DNA from: Durusdinium trenchii
Taxonomy: Eukaryota; Sar; Dinophyceae; Suessiales; Symbiodiniaceae
DNA: 64,000 nt
Reading direction: 5' to 3'
Assembly: GCA_963970005.1 (NCBI GenBank)
Contig: CAXAMN010018890.1
Span: forward strand, 1,668,977 to 1,732,976
Shown here: positions 34,401 through 40,317 of the stretch, one piece after another
Layout of the letters: each line of letters begins with the position of its first letter
How positions within the stretch are numbered: position 1 is the stretch's first letter
Made by a program: the position numbers and the translations under genes
Notes under the pieces: generated by a model
Seen by the model: the letters and a program-made list of their open reading frames with translations, nothing else
The model's database searches: none
What the model was told of the DNA's origin: nothing

Positions 34401-36284
34401 GGCGATCAGCAAGGTCCCACTGGACGCTCGGCGCGCTCGCCTCCACCCCCCAAGCCGGAGCTATTTCCCTCCATCGTCCAACGGAGCGGTTTTGGTTCGG
34501 AGGTGACCCAAATCAGTGCCTCGTTTTTGGGAGAAGTTTGTGGCTAAAAAAAGAATGGCATCTCTCCCAAGGAAGGCTGGGTGCAGATCGTGCTCTTCTT
34601 GGGCCACTACGAGGGCTACTTCTGGCGCCAGGACCCCAAGAGGGCCCCTGGCGACTACGAGGGCTACGGCTTCCTTGGCCCCTCGGTCCGAGACAAAGAG
34701 GAACAGAAAAGGCGGCAGAAACGCGACATGTTCAGCCCATGTACGATGCCATAAGATGCCATAAGAAATTATTTCATAGGTGGTGGACGGTACCACCTAA
34801 CTATGGTATCCCTCATTTCAGCCCCAATGTTCATGCAACATGTTGATCTCATCATACTTCACACTGCGTTTGGGCTGAAGTCGTTCTATTCCAGCATTCA
34901 TAGTGCCATGAGGGAGCTTCAAGCAAGAGGAGGAGTTCGTTCTGGATCCAATGTCAGTTTGAATTCAGTATCGACCATGAACGAGATGAACAGTAGTGAG
35001 GCACATGATTTCTTCTTCCAGGTGGTTCAGGAACTTGCCAATCTACATAGCCAGCATTTGAATGCATTTGCTATTCCATGCTTCGCACCCTTTTCGCGAG
35101 CTGAGCGGAGCCTTTTCGCGAGCTGAGGTGCTGGCAAGAACTTCATTTTCAACTTCGACCCCATTGAGTTCCAGGCCGTCAGGAGGTTTCTTTTCATGAA
35201 CAAATTCATGGAAGACCGAATGGTACATGGTGCACCCCATTCCGTTTTCCGGCTGAAATGGCCAGCGCCGTGGCAAAGAGCATCCCCAAGCAGAACTTTC
35301 ATTCGGTTGGTGTAGAATGCTTGCATGGAAACACCTTGTTCAGCAAGATCATTCTAACATCCAGAATCTCTTCCACCTCATTGAAACCCCAAAGCTCTTC
35401 ATCCACTGATCCTTGGGGTCGGATCAAACTATCCCTTGGAGTCGGTCCCTCCACATGATCACATCCCTCCGCAGTCGGTCCGATGTTGGGGACTTCCAGG
35501 ACCCCCAGGTGAAGAAGACCAAGTTGGCTGCCGAACTCGCCAATGGCCGCCTTGCCATGGTGGCGCTGATGGCGATGTGGCTGTGGCCATATGTGTTTTT
35601 TCGATGGTCGACGGTGATGGGCCAAAGATGAACATGGGACCGGTACACGAGTTCTTGAAGACGAAGTGTAATTAGATGCATCTCCCTGAAAATTAGATCG
35701 ATATCCGATGGCCTCTTATCACTGTGAAAGGTTCACAAGCTGGTGGTGCTGGGCGGATTCCTTTGGACGAACGCAGTGTATTCCTTTGCAAAGGAAAGAT
35801 AGGACATGCTTTGCAATTTTGCAGTGATATTGTAGGGCACCGACCGTGTTTGTTGTTGAGCATGCACAGGATCCGGGATCCTCACCTTTTGTTCCATGAA
35901 TGCTCAAGCAATAATTGGAGGAAGTTAATGTCGACAGCCGCCTCCAAATGCAGATTATCATTGTAGTCCGCGAGTCATGGAAGGTCTTTCCCTTTTTCTC
36001 CGGAGTTGTTTGAAAGTCTCGTTGATGACAGTCAAAGTTGATTGGACATGCCCGAACAGTAAGTGCCACTGCCACATACTCCAAGATCGGAAAGGCACCA
36101 CAACACCATAACCGGTGATTAAGCTAAACGGATCTAAACGCTTATATAGCTGCCTTTCTTATTCCCCAACTACCTCAAAACGACCTCGTTTTGGACCCTG
36201 GATTGCTTCGCCCGCTGGCCCAGGCTGTTCCAGAACGGCACCGTGGGCACCACTGGCCCTGCCATGTGGCTCCCCGCGGCGTAG
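3248..36284 (+). CDS. Chlorophyll a/c light-harvesting polyprotein gene (six tandem LHC units, 44 exons placed)
   Basis: The gene codes for tandem peridinin/chlorophyll a-c-type light-harvesting proteins, known in dinoflagellates as polyproteins that are imported into the plastid and cut into antenna subunits. Each unit repeats the same landmarks in order: a WDPLGL entry segment, helix 1 with ELKHGR, a GYIVPE loop, the KFADVPNGLAA segment, helix 2 with GWAQ, helix 3 with ELANGRLAM, and a tail ending TDSPLRAFE. The Glu, His/Asn and Arg of helices 1 and 3 are the family's chlorophyll-binding and ion-pair residues. Exons were joined by keeping the conserved protein in phase. Among 43 donors I count 19 GC, 16 GT, 6 GA and 2 uncertain. 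Nearly every acceptor is AG followed by G. The 5' end (targeting peptide) is not found. An 8.4 kb retroelement sits in the intron between units 5 and 6. Borders could be off by a few bases. Confidence 0.9.
4557..4617. repeat. CTTG/CTGG tetranucleotide microsatellite
   Basis: Alternating CTTG and CTGG units in the intron just before an LHC exon (4680). It creates an artificial Leu/Ala/Cys/Trp-rich open frame that is not a gene. Confidence 0.85.
5653..5689 (+). repeat. Dispersed 37-bp repeat, copy 1
   Basis: Partner of the copy at 62691-62727, in the same orientation. Both are followed within a short distance by T-rich sequence. It lies in the intron of LHC unit 1 where an exon is missing from my reading. 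Confidence 0.6.
7646..13329 (+). CDS. LHC polyprotein unit 2
   Basis: Exons: 7646-7689 (VQPPVGYWDPLGLA), 8138-8190 (helix 1, KRRREVELKHGRVA), 9000-9066 (FATIGYILPEYWRFPGYLS), 9492-9559 (KFSDVPNGLAAFSKVPALGW), 9759-9798 (helix 2, LQIVGFAGIVELN), 10679-10728 (DEPGNYGSGFLG), 11614-11656 (helix 3, KLNAELANGRLAMM), 12255-12278 (24-nt microexon, AIIGMFFQ), 13246-13329 (DGLTGSAWGDWANYTDSPLR and linker). Every junction keeps phase. Donors are GT, GT, GA, GC, GT, GC, GT, GT, GC. The unit is about 158 residues, normal for one antenna repeat. The segment before helix 1 is shorter than in units 3 and 5 (the ADGDVE stretch is absent). Confidence 0.85.
9900..9986. repeat. Imperfect foldback in an LHC intron
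   Basis: Two arms of about 30 bp at 9900-9929 and 9957-9986 are inverted copies with a few mismatches, sharing AGGGCTCCA and the self-complementary CCTTCTCAGAAGG. Related GGAGCCCT motifs recur at about 10016 and 10055. It is probably a small foldback element in the intron between LHC exons 9798 and 10679. Confidence 0.5.
12714..12802. repeat. Foldback (MITE-like) element
   Basis: The termini TACCAGGGCCCC and its inverse form arms of about 21 bp (12714-12735 and 12781-12802), broken only by one small indel. The element is 89 bp and lies in the intron between the 24-nt LHC exon and the next exon. No coding capacity. Confidence 0.55.
14346..17530 (+). CDS. LHC polyprotein unit 3
   Basis: Exons: 14346-14446 (VQPPVGFWDPLGLSADGDVE through helix 1 ELKHGR), 14929-14967 (ISMFACMGYIVPE), 15341-15425 (YFKFPGELSPKMGLKFAD through LAALTK), 15766-15849 (helix 2, GWAQIVAFLGTYELFINK), 16311-16385 (DEPGNYGKGNLGLGFFGP), 16494-16561 (helix 3, KLSAELANGRLAMMAIIG), 17458 to about 17530 (FFQDGLTGSAWGDWANYTD). 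Donors are GA, GT, GC, GT, GC, GT. The last exon stops matching after SPLR, with no clear donor, just upstream of the assembly gap. The GA donor at 14447 lies within a local duplication of the exon end (second copy 14455-14472). Using the second copy's GT would break the frame, which supports the GA site. Confidence 0.85.
16087..16180. repeat. MITE-like element, copy 1
   Basis: It is 94 bp long with termini TAATGTAGAC and the exact inverse at the other end, and decayed inner arms that still show CTTGAT and GGTT blocks. A second copy of the same family lies at 48839-48920. The copy sits in the intron between LHC exons 15849 and 16311, so the family moved after that intron arose. Confidence 0.65.
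17739..17748. other. Assembly gap (10 N)
   Basis: Ten undetermined bases, a common placeholder for a gap of unknown length. LHC unit 4 lacks its WDPLGL and ELKHGR exons exactly in this interval, and the last exon of unit 3 also ends abruptly upstream. The real gap is therefore probably larger than ten bases. Confidence 0.95.
17842..18798 (+). CDS. LHC polyprotein unit 4 (5' part missing at gap)
   Basis: Exons: 17842-17930 (YIVPEYYKFDGYLSPSLN through DVPNGLK), 17980-18073 (helix 2, VPKEGWAQMLAFAGFLELV), 18132-18204 (NYGKGNFGLGNVGFGNSIQD), 18282-18338 (helix 3, QLSAELANGRLAMMAIIG), 18705-18798 (FFQDGLTGSAWGDWSNYTD and linker). Donors are GC, GC, GA, GC. The last exon is followed by AC where the homologous exon end of unit 2 (13329) has GC, so its donor may be mutated or unusually read. 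The entry segment and helix 1 of this unit were not found; they may lie in the assembly gap. The helix 2-3 loop is longer than in the other units, with an extra NVGFGNSI segment. Confidence 0.82.
19296..19316. repeat. CA microsatellite
   Basis: A run of CA dinucleotides in the intron between LHC units 4 and 5. Simple repeat, no other signal. Confidence 0.8.
19534..23636 (+). CDS. LHC polyprotein unit 5
   Basis: Exons: 19534-19579 (VQKPVGFWDPLGFTK), 20107-20162 (helix 1, GGDAESFRRRRYVELKHGR), 20694-20783 (VAMFACMGYIVPEFYRWPGD through KFS), 21331-21408 (DVPNGFAAFSK and helix 2 GWAQMVAFAGW), 21894-21948 (LFQYTDDPKRAPGDFENAG), 22285-22331 (GFLGIPNSFVKISDPE), 23009-23099 (helix 3, KLAAEIANGRLAMMAIIGMF), 23563-23636 (EAWGDWSLYTDSPLRAFE through GVQ). 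Donors are GC, GT, GT, GC, GT, GC, GA, GC. All junctions keep phase. Units 5 and 6 share a DPKRAPGD loop, whereas units 2 to 4 have a GNYG loop (EPGNYG in units 2 and 3), pointing to two antenna subfamilies within one polyprotein. The intron after the last exon hosts the retroelement. Confidence 0.86.
24163..24246 (+). repeat. Split direct repeat A1 (left end of retroelement)
   Basis: It is 84 bp and identical to A2 at 32025-32108. It starts with the TGTT core, then an interrupted palindrome TTACAAT-GGA-ATTGTAA (24172-24188), then a 9-bp stem with a 10-nt loop (24202-24210 with 24221-24229). Such arms beside the terminus are plausible recombinase binding sites. Confidence 0.9.
24310..24939 (+). 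CDS. Retroelement ORF1, unknown protein (209 aa)
   Basis: It starts with ATG and ends with TAG. The first half is predicted mainly helical. The C-terminal 35 residues are rich in Ser, Gly, Pro and Asp/Glu (SSDEEWD, then GPQTPRGPQGP). I recognise no catalytic motif or zinc knuckle. It lies between repeat A1 and the recombinase, where other YR retroelements often carry a Gag-like or accessory ORF. Because a second ORF (27260-28465) looks more like Gag, ORF1 may be an accessory protein or an N-terminal Gag piece. Its frame matches that of the recombinase downstream, but stop codons (including the TGA at 25195) separate them. Confidence 0.6.
   Translation: MDALQGQPLVAWTIREFKLLTSGVSVDAMRRALVALIAWTTSCLCLFRSQPEEVRQELRVFEDTVCAVQEEVVSLLGRSYTSPHAMAHWRNQDAVIVPTQQQHVVRGVMDSLDGKHLTLAGFWADLSATDGLHMEELVEAVSASSSLYAGQEGMVLVAHLSGLFVRSVAEVYRRQFQHARGPNSSDEEWDVMICGPQTPRGPQGPSASS
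25198..26937 (+). CDS. Tyrosine recombinase of the retroelement
   Basis: The enzyme would join the circular DNA copy of the element to the host chromosome through a Tyr-DNA intermediate. The frame is open from just after a TGA at 25195-25197, but has no ATG until 25381. Counting from the TTG at 25237 (566 residues), the catalytic set is complete: Arg232 in WWMLREVEL, Lys259 in PFSKTD, His353 and Arg356 in HGHVLR, His376 in THGRW, and nucleophile Tyr387 in VRRYTQD. Residues 100-200 match the usual SAM-like arm-binding helices. The C-terminal 110 residues include a Cys pair (CKKC) and an acidic Ser/Asp/Glu tail. Because residues before the in-frame ATG at 25381 look like protein, the start may be non-AUG or supplied by splicing. 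Confidence 0.9.
   Translation: MALTAAPPGLWGALRSTGLQPLAPQLACHGVRSLTDIASRFNELVAAGFLPGQLQRLCEQPMGSSLDSAVAPRRDFPAVRDGAHASLQLALAAALPDRQADSLRALSDDLLAPSTRPSVESRLRTWQAICEAWGQPPFPLTIDNVRRASASFKAGRYRSAKQYFAIVSTYQQRELGLPVDPMVRQAMKDHIRSIERGLGPSQLKEAFMMPMIGPLIQLHDRDPFAATTVAHAVDVIILGVWWMLREVELAAARAQHLQVYNNTVTLTLPFSKTDSGGHMVSRSLECACSDAVHAFCPFHAAIRHRTRLARRFGREPTTEPLLPDSDGEVFDKAGTIEVIRSVLTAAGIQLTRTTEDGREVQRFHGHVLRVTGAQFCTAAGVSPELIQTHGRWKSLAVRRYTQDASLATTPSMASRVLGGVQPATPSFSPATPVPARDMLAPSENGDASRSAPAAKRSRCADRPRPGPAVQDLREEVQTLAASLQQLKTAVLRPESDPLVVWNRSKIAHKIGVNEQTNVPTSWRTTCGRPYGLGLFHRIPALEGDFVPCKKCFQLSSDPDSVSEESSSLGDDSSDEGDSA
27260..28465 (+). CDS. Gag-like protein of the retroelement (401 aa)
   Basis: It starts with ATG and ends with TAG at 28463-28465. 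The N-terminal 100 residues are helical. A Pro/Ala/Thr/Ser linker (about 101-125) leads to a second helical domain (130-310) with many Trp and Leu. The C-terminal 75 residues are basic and rich in Arg, Lys, Ser, Gln and Trp (repeated SSQW), as expected of a nucleic-acid-binding nucleocapsid tail. No CCHC zinc knuckle is present. It stands directly before the polymerase ORF in the same frame, as Gag does before Pol in many retroelements. The Gag assignment rests on position, composition and domain layout, not on a recognised motif. Confidence 0.6.
   Translation: MTAASLPPLRDILDHAGADTVVIDYIQARGITSLGTFAKVASSVDNLRATLIQPLLDGFKKGGAHLVVDDVDKPIIEAVIITAWEEAQALWAQHVRRSASASTAAPGSPAPATATTTLSDDRPPKQLPTGVWNNAIRKYNDLEIQGIHRKFPEKELLGAEVTLARMHHEHTRSKMYTPVGLGELMTHRSFTSTGEPNPLVKSKQEAKTTLTVEGDKLVQEADKVWQPKSVLAVIDAINSIRWAWILLDYGPELVIHEFCDWLSCRARLRPQKLEQFKVYYDQISWKLATLMRSHQTFPEATAEIRADLETYQEAMAKEIVTSNRPAAKRKLDSDNQAEGPTIKFQKGMSKGKQQARPPWRSGAASSSSWDSSNRSSWSSQWSSQWSTPRGQSRDWGKSDHK
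28463..28500 (+). promoter_or_regulatory. Candidate UAG readthrough site between Gag-like and polymerase ORFs
   Basis: The Gag-like ORF ends in TAG (28463-28465) and the next frame stays open in the same register to 31864. Eleven bases after the TAG, a 7-bp perfect stem (28477-28483 with 28494-28500, CCCCCCT and AGGGGGG) encloses a 10-nt loop. A leaky UAG followed by structured RNA is the arrangement used by gammaretroviruses to make Gag-Pol. No ATG opens the polymerase ORF near its start. Confidence 0.45.
28466..31864 (+). CDS. DNA cytosine-5 methyltransferase / reverse transcriptase / RNase H fusion
   Basis: The longest ORF of the element; numbering here is from the GTG at 28520 (1114 residues). 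Residues 10-345 form a C5-cytosine methyltransferase: motif I SFFDGIGSG, motif IV GPPCPDFS with catalytic Cys93, motif VI VENV (Glu139), motif VIII GRPRLWW, and motif X LGNSW (327-330). Spacing and wording around motifs IV-VIII resemble DNMT3-type de novo enzymes. A linker of about 250 residues follows, then reverse transcriptase with motif A HDLKSAY (Asp666), motif B FGATASVWGF and motif C YVDD (Asp735, Asp736). RNase H has Asp902, Glu965, Asp989 and Asp1038. The stop lies inside repeat B1. Methylases in DIRS elements are typically adenine-type and lie after RT; here a cytosine enzyme precedes it. All catalytic residues are intact. Confidence 0.93.
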   Translation, partial: GPGNPPVGTQGGDPAEPEVPLAPDLRCNIVLSFFDGIGSGPFVLQELLPTTPLVLAWETDQVCKDIASHHMPHIQHRGDFREDSPEDVAAALRQHAGNVAPQVWVLAGPPCPDFSRIKSAAPGIEGSEGVKMDEFCTFLDNLEGALKDWPPPIILVENVVMTNKQEIQHFSHRLRCNPILVDAADFGMIGRPRLWWTRHQWSSKDTYPGTNRPLRWSQTHGLHRLQASLTWDDPKAMELHDLFFHEQVRQHQVRIPCLTTPAPTSHGRPAPRSARGKTSDEARERWIGDQRRFAPWNYEDTAIMQGADRRFYVVPPKVKERLHHFPDNYTKHKSANTQDRHRVLGNSWHLGVARLLLTLIFTSITATTATQPSRYPHQTILDQMIQWANVQQIPMGPGPRPVQAPLVTPCHSMEEHFRLSSSVLHPAAQPPEPEPSLQDTARRLLRCLDHIDQIRQAVLQDLQQLKDDWAPATEQWLAAAPPHIRQVYTSNGSHPTTQVPLICHLLRQLQYPEVDELSDELHGGFRLLGDLPIGAGWSHRHDLRYSCPTSVDEFLQENQEYIYRKLLDHKVEDTMLDELLKERDQGKILGPFASFTDWPKQCVGVPDRTDVTLLPNSWTHCPTAVCFSVVQSDKIRRCEDYRRGHHNSTIGATDIPHHHDIGAYVSMASWFQAQSHPAHIWAHDLKSAYRQFPIQEPWHGFTLLFTPHGPTLWQHQALMFGATASVWGFNRAADAATYLTRQLLLTCTMHYVDDFGGVEPARCSTSGFQAFTQFTEILGLHMKPNKAQPPDTKQELLGVEIEVGTDEIVLRPTATRRAKLREEIHRLQAQGTISPAEASRLAGRMTFLNSTVFGKVGAAALRPLYVRAKAMGGRPKGDQYAVTPPLAAALRTMIHIISTAEPQRFPLTPAQPCSATLYADAFYKQGEYKMTADEAWELRHGGLSNGWGFVARLGEDIFYAHGSLPQQLLLRVTTRQAFIYFLEIYAQVVMTACLSELLPRQWISFIDNQAGHAALLKGWGSDERVNLLLECFWKMAAKLQWQPHFEWVPSHNNISDPISRGDFSLANLHQWTLIDVEDTPLHKLLSSSQTNLEQAHLEGDRILSQLASTRCCVVNSPGGLHRSSSPVRPGRK
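31819..32028 (+). repeat. Split direct repeat B1
   Basis: It is 210 bp and matches B2 (32343-32552) at 209 positions; the only difference I see is GAGATGAA here against GAGACGAA in B2. It contains the last codons and stop of the polymerase ORF and a GATAG-TCG-CTATC inverted repeat. Its final TGTT is also the first four bases of A2. Confidence 0.93.
32025..32108 (+). repeat. Split direct repeat A2
   Basis: It is 84 bp and identical to A1. It abuts B1 through a shared TGTT, so B1/A2 reproduces the sequence expected when the two outer ends of the element are joined in a circle. Confidence 0.93.
32241..32258. repeat. 18-bp perfect palindrome in the A2-B2 spacer
   Basis: TACCGGATTAATCCGGTA reads the same on both strands. 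It lies in the 234-bp unique spacer between A2 and B2 of the retroelement. It could be a protein-binding or replication-intermediate site; function unknown. Confidence 0.7.
32343..32552 (+). repeat. Split direct repeat B2 (right end of retroelement)
   Basis: It is 210 bp with 209 matches to B1. It ends in TGTT at 32549-32552, directly followed by flanking intron sequence (ATCACTAACATCCC). Removing the element while keeping one TGTT would restore a continuous intron. Confidence 0.93.
32691..36284 (+). CDS. LHC polyprotein unit 6 (C-terminal unit)
   Basis: Exons: 32691-32733 (APVGFWDPLGLSADG), 33215-33289 (helix 1, RRRAAELKHGRICMLACV), 33656-33716 (YIVPEYFRWPGYLSPEKGLK), 34374-34422 (FADMPHGIAAISKVPL), 34572-34685 (helix 2 GWVQIVLFLGHYEGYF, DPKRAPGDYEGYGFLGP), 35500-35576 (helix 3, KLAAELANGRLAMVALMAM), 36224-36284 (FQNGTVGTTGPAMWLPAA then TAG). 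Donors are GC, GT, GC, GA, GT, GT. The first exon joins in phase to unit 5 across the retroelement-bearing intron (VQ then APVGFW). The C-terminus replaces the usual linker to a next unit with a short MWLPAA tail, so this is the true end of the polyprotein. Confidence 0.88.
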
Positions 36285-37644
36285 GTCCGTCCAGACCCGA
36301 AGCGGAGGAAAAAAAGGAGAGTGGTCCGACTGGCGGCAGCATGGTGTGGCAGCACAGACATGGTCAAATTGATTGTTATTTTTATATGGTTTGTTGAGGC
36401 TCATGCCTCATATATAGTTGTTTTTTCTGTTTAAATCCTCTCTCAGTTCTTTTTCTCTGGCGCCGTCCGTCATGATATTTAATGTGCGGTGCTTGATGAA
36501 TGATGAATAATGATGACATGTATGACCGTTTTGCCAGTGGAACGACATACTTGTGTGATGTATGAGCGCGCGTTTGTTTGCCGGAGAGGCAGTCCTGTAC
36601 GCTAGTACTCCGCTTGTCCAGAAGATTCGACTATAAATTTGTGTGAATCCGTCACCAACAAAATATCTTGTCTACGCAGCAAACATAAGGCCTTGTGTTT
36701 TTTGGAGGATGTCGTGCTTGATTCAAATGGATTTCTTCCTGCAACACGTTTCCGGGCTTTATGCAGACCCTGACCTTCCACCGTCTTTTGCGTATTCAGC
36801 TGTTGAGCATCGTGGACTGCCGTTGGATGCATGCGCGAGCGATGATTGCTGTGGGGCCCTGTGCGAATTCCCTTAGGGCACAACTACGCTCCCGCCCACA
36901 CGTCTTTGGAGTAATTCCAATCTTCATGTTTGCATTTTGGCCGGTTTGTATGCGCTCAGGGTCTCGACGATTTTCGACCACTCTTCTTCCATCAGAGATC
37001 CACTCCATCCTCTGCCACCATTCTCTGGTCCTCCATGTGGCTCCATACTTCCTGCCCGAACGGACGATCTCTCCGACGATCTCTCCAGACCTGGGTATCA
37101 TGTTGCCGGACCCGGCTCGGGTGAATGTGGCCACACTCATGTGGGCTTCAACCCGCCACCCAGTCACCTCCAAGCTGCTCCTCCACCTGTCACCCTCAGT
37201 GGCCCCTCCGCCCCGCTCCCCTTCGCCGCGAACTGAGACGGTCGAGGCGAGCCATGAGCCTGGCCGGTCGGGAGTGACTTGGCCCATCTGGAAGCTCATG
37301 ACGCTCATCTTTCAGGCTCATGTCCATTGTATGTACATGTCCATGGTCGTTGAGGTTGGATGGCTTCCGAAGTTTTTTGATTGCACCAAAGCCACAAAAT
37401 CATTTGATTCAGATGACACAAGAAACACCCAAAACACAAATTGTGTCCTCTCATACTTGACCCTTGCAATGGGAAGCGTGCAAAGTTTTGGCAAGCCCAT
37501 GGCTCTTGGCAGGCTTTGGATGTGTCTCATCTCAAGCCAAACGATTCAAGTTCTTTGACAACAAAATCCTGGACCTGAGATTAATAGGCAGGTCTAAAAA
37601 ACCATGACTTCTGGGACACACCCATGTCCTATGATGTCTTCTGT

Positions 37645-37645
<1 letters not shown>

Positions 37646-37678
<33 letters not shown>
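37646..37678. repeat. TA microsatellite
   Basis: A long run of alternating T and A downstream of the LHC gene. Similar short TA runs occur near 2677, 10428, 47958 and 51595. Confidence 0.85.
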
Positions 37679-37680
<2 letters not shown>

Positions 37681-40265
37681 CTCGTCGAAGCACCCCGAAA
37701 AACCGTTTCACTCGGAACCATCCTCGTGCCATCTGGTGCCCTCCTACTGGACGGCCATCTCGGCCCACGCGGCGGTGCCAACGACCTTCTTCGCTCGCAG
37801 AAGCGACATGGCAAGCCCCACATTGTTCGCCCGGCACCTCCGGTACATCCAGTCGCTTGGGACCCCAACTCCGCAAAGGATGTACTGGTAGCCGTAGAGC
37901 CTTGATCAGCCAAACCGAGGAAAGCAGCACTTAAGATCGGATTAGCCAAGAAATGCCGCCCTTGATGGGCCACATCTCGTACCACTGTGGAGGTTTCTTC
38001 TAGACTCCTCAGTCTGAGCATGTTGGTCCGGGGGCCCACCCCACCAATGGCAGATAATGGCAGGAAGTATTCAGCAAGCCAGCAAGCCATGGCGACCATG
38101 TTGGGCTCCAGGAAGATGGTCGCTTCGGGGCTTCCTTGATCGGCAGCGACCCCTTGGCCCGTCTCGCTCCCAATGACCCGGTCGTGAAAACCAAGACAGA
38201 GCAGCCCCAGCAGCCCTGCCCGGGCCAGAACTGGCAAGGCAGCTGGGGGAACACTCTCAGACAGGCAGCCTATCTTTTTGGTGCAATTATTGCAGGGCAT
38301 CGGTCGTCGAAAGAACCATCTCCTGAGTGGAAGCAATAGTTTGGAAGAAGACACTGAAACGGAGCAACTACAAGTGCGCATCGAAGACAACGGCAAACCT
38401 TTTTAGCCATATTTGTTGGTCCACATCACTCGGCAACACACTGGCCCGAACCCAGATGCTACAAGACCACACCCTTAACACTGCGACTGAAATCGGTGGC
38501 AAGATGGGTGCACAAGACCCGGACAACGCCAAACACTGCAATCAGAACGTGGTCAACAGTAAGGACATTGGAGTAGAAGCTGAACCAGTTTTGGCCACGC
38601 CTGCAGTATGGTCAGTTCTTATCTTTTTTTGCGTGGGCAAGCCGGAGGAAGTGTAGTTTTTGGGTTGGCTTGCCACACGAAAACTTCTCTCTCTAACTCA
38701 CTACCTGCGGTTTACACTTCTTTCAGTTGCCTTGTTTGATTTGGTTTGTGGTTGAAACCAGTGACCCGCATTGATTATCGTTGTGCTTTCTTTCTTGTGC
38801 TGCCCATGACTTCATGGGAAGAACGCTCATTGAAAGATCAAGGCCTGGGACCATGCTCGACCGGGGCTTGCGCGCATAAGCTCCCAACACGGAGAAACCA
38901 TGAAAGCGCGGGAGAGGTGCAACGTTTGAGCGTCAGGTCGAAGGCCAACACCTATCGATGGAACCAGTTGGTGAGGGAGGCAACAAAGCCAACTCCAGGC
39001 ATTGCCAGTTGTTGCGTTTTCGGGCGCCAGCCATTGCACTGAGCCCTCGTGGAGGATCCATATGCGTGAGCTGCTGCTTTTGGTGGCACTTGGAACAGCG
39101 CGGCTTTACCACAACTCACGGACTCACGGCAGCACAAATCACTGGGTCATAGTCAGCACGTGCGTTTCGAGAAGGATGGGTGCTGCGCACCATAGCCGGA
39201 TGTGGAAACAAGTCGCAGGGGTGAAGCCACGGTGCTGAAGAGGCACCCTATCCCTAGACGTCAGGAAACTTTGGAGGCACAATTCGCCGGGCAGCCCGAA
39301 CCAAACCGCAGCACGGGGAAGACTGGAGACTAACCCGAACGTGTGTGCCGGCTTTGGAAGGATTGAGAACAGCTTCTGCTTGTTTGCGAAGGAGCACGTG
39401 GTTTCTATCGGTCATGCCGCCTGGACATCCCATAGGGCTTGGTGTTCCTGTGGGGTCACAACCCGCACATTGCCCTGCAGGTTCCTGGGTCATCCGGTCC
39501 TCCTGGGCTATTCCTGGGGGGCGCCCTGCTCCCTCCCGTCCCGCTTTCCTACCGGCGAAATTCTTAGTTTGGAACCTCGTGCTTCCTCTTTGCATTAGGT
39601 GGATATCAGGAGGGCCGCTTTTTCAGCCTGGCTCAACTGAGGTGGCTTGAGGCGCTGGTGCAAAACATGAGGGAACCTTGTTAACCTGGACTATGGAATG
39701 TGTAGGCGTCAATTCAACCTGGGGGGCTGTGGCTATAATGTGGTCGTGACATTGGAGCACCAAATTTTGATTGAAATCGTTTTAGAAGCCGCTCTGGTGT
39801 GAGTGATAGAAGTGCTTGGGTGAGAGGGACCGCTGGCTGACCTGTTGCAGGGCATGGGGTAGTTCTTCCCCACGGCGGCTATTGCGATGCTATTGGTTTC
39901 TGGCTGCTCGGGGGGGGGGCGCTTTAGCACCGAAGCCGCAGCCTTCCTCCGCCCCTTCGTGCTAGCCACAGCTCGGGCTGTTCCCGGTCACCTCCGCTCT
40001 TTTGTCGCCCTCCTCGCCCATGCAGCCGTGCTGCTTTTTGCAACCAGCGTCCTCCTTCAGGACTCTGCTGGCCCCGCTCTCTACGACGTCCTTGGGCAAG
40101 ACGGAGGTCTGCCCGGCCCGCCGGTCTCCCGGCTCGCCTCGTCCCCTTGAAGGGGGTCCGTGGCTTGCATTTGGCTTCTTTTCGCCGGGAAACTGCGCGA
40201 GAAGGGCTGGAGAAAACCGCTATGTCGCTTTTGGCTGAGCAATGCTGTGCATTTCCATCATGCTC

Positions 40266-40317
40266 CAGGCCAGCCAGCCAGCCAGCCAGCCAGCCACGCA
40301 GCCAGCCAGCCAGCCTC
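40266..40317. repeat. CCAG tetranucleotide microsatellite
   Basis: Repeated CCAG units with one interruption (CACG) in intergenic sequence. No gene overlaps it. Confidence 0.85.

Noticed and set aside
35138-35200. Possible extra LHC exon (NFIFNFDPIEFQ)
   Set aside because: Units 5 and 6 show that exon 34685 joins directly in phase to 35500. This segment has no counterpart in other units.
36796-37558. Overlapping long frames on both strands just after the LHC stop
   Set aside because: Both strands are open over the same bases and neither resembles a known protein, which is typical of GC-rich non-coding sequence.
37629-38396. 255-residue open frame on the - strand
   Set aside because: It runs through a TA microsatellite, matches no family, and opposite-strand frames of similar quality overlap it.
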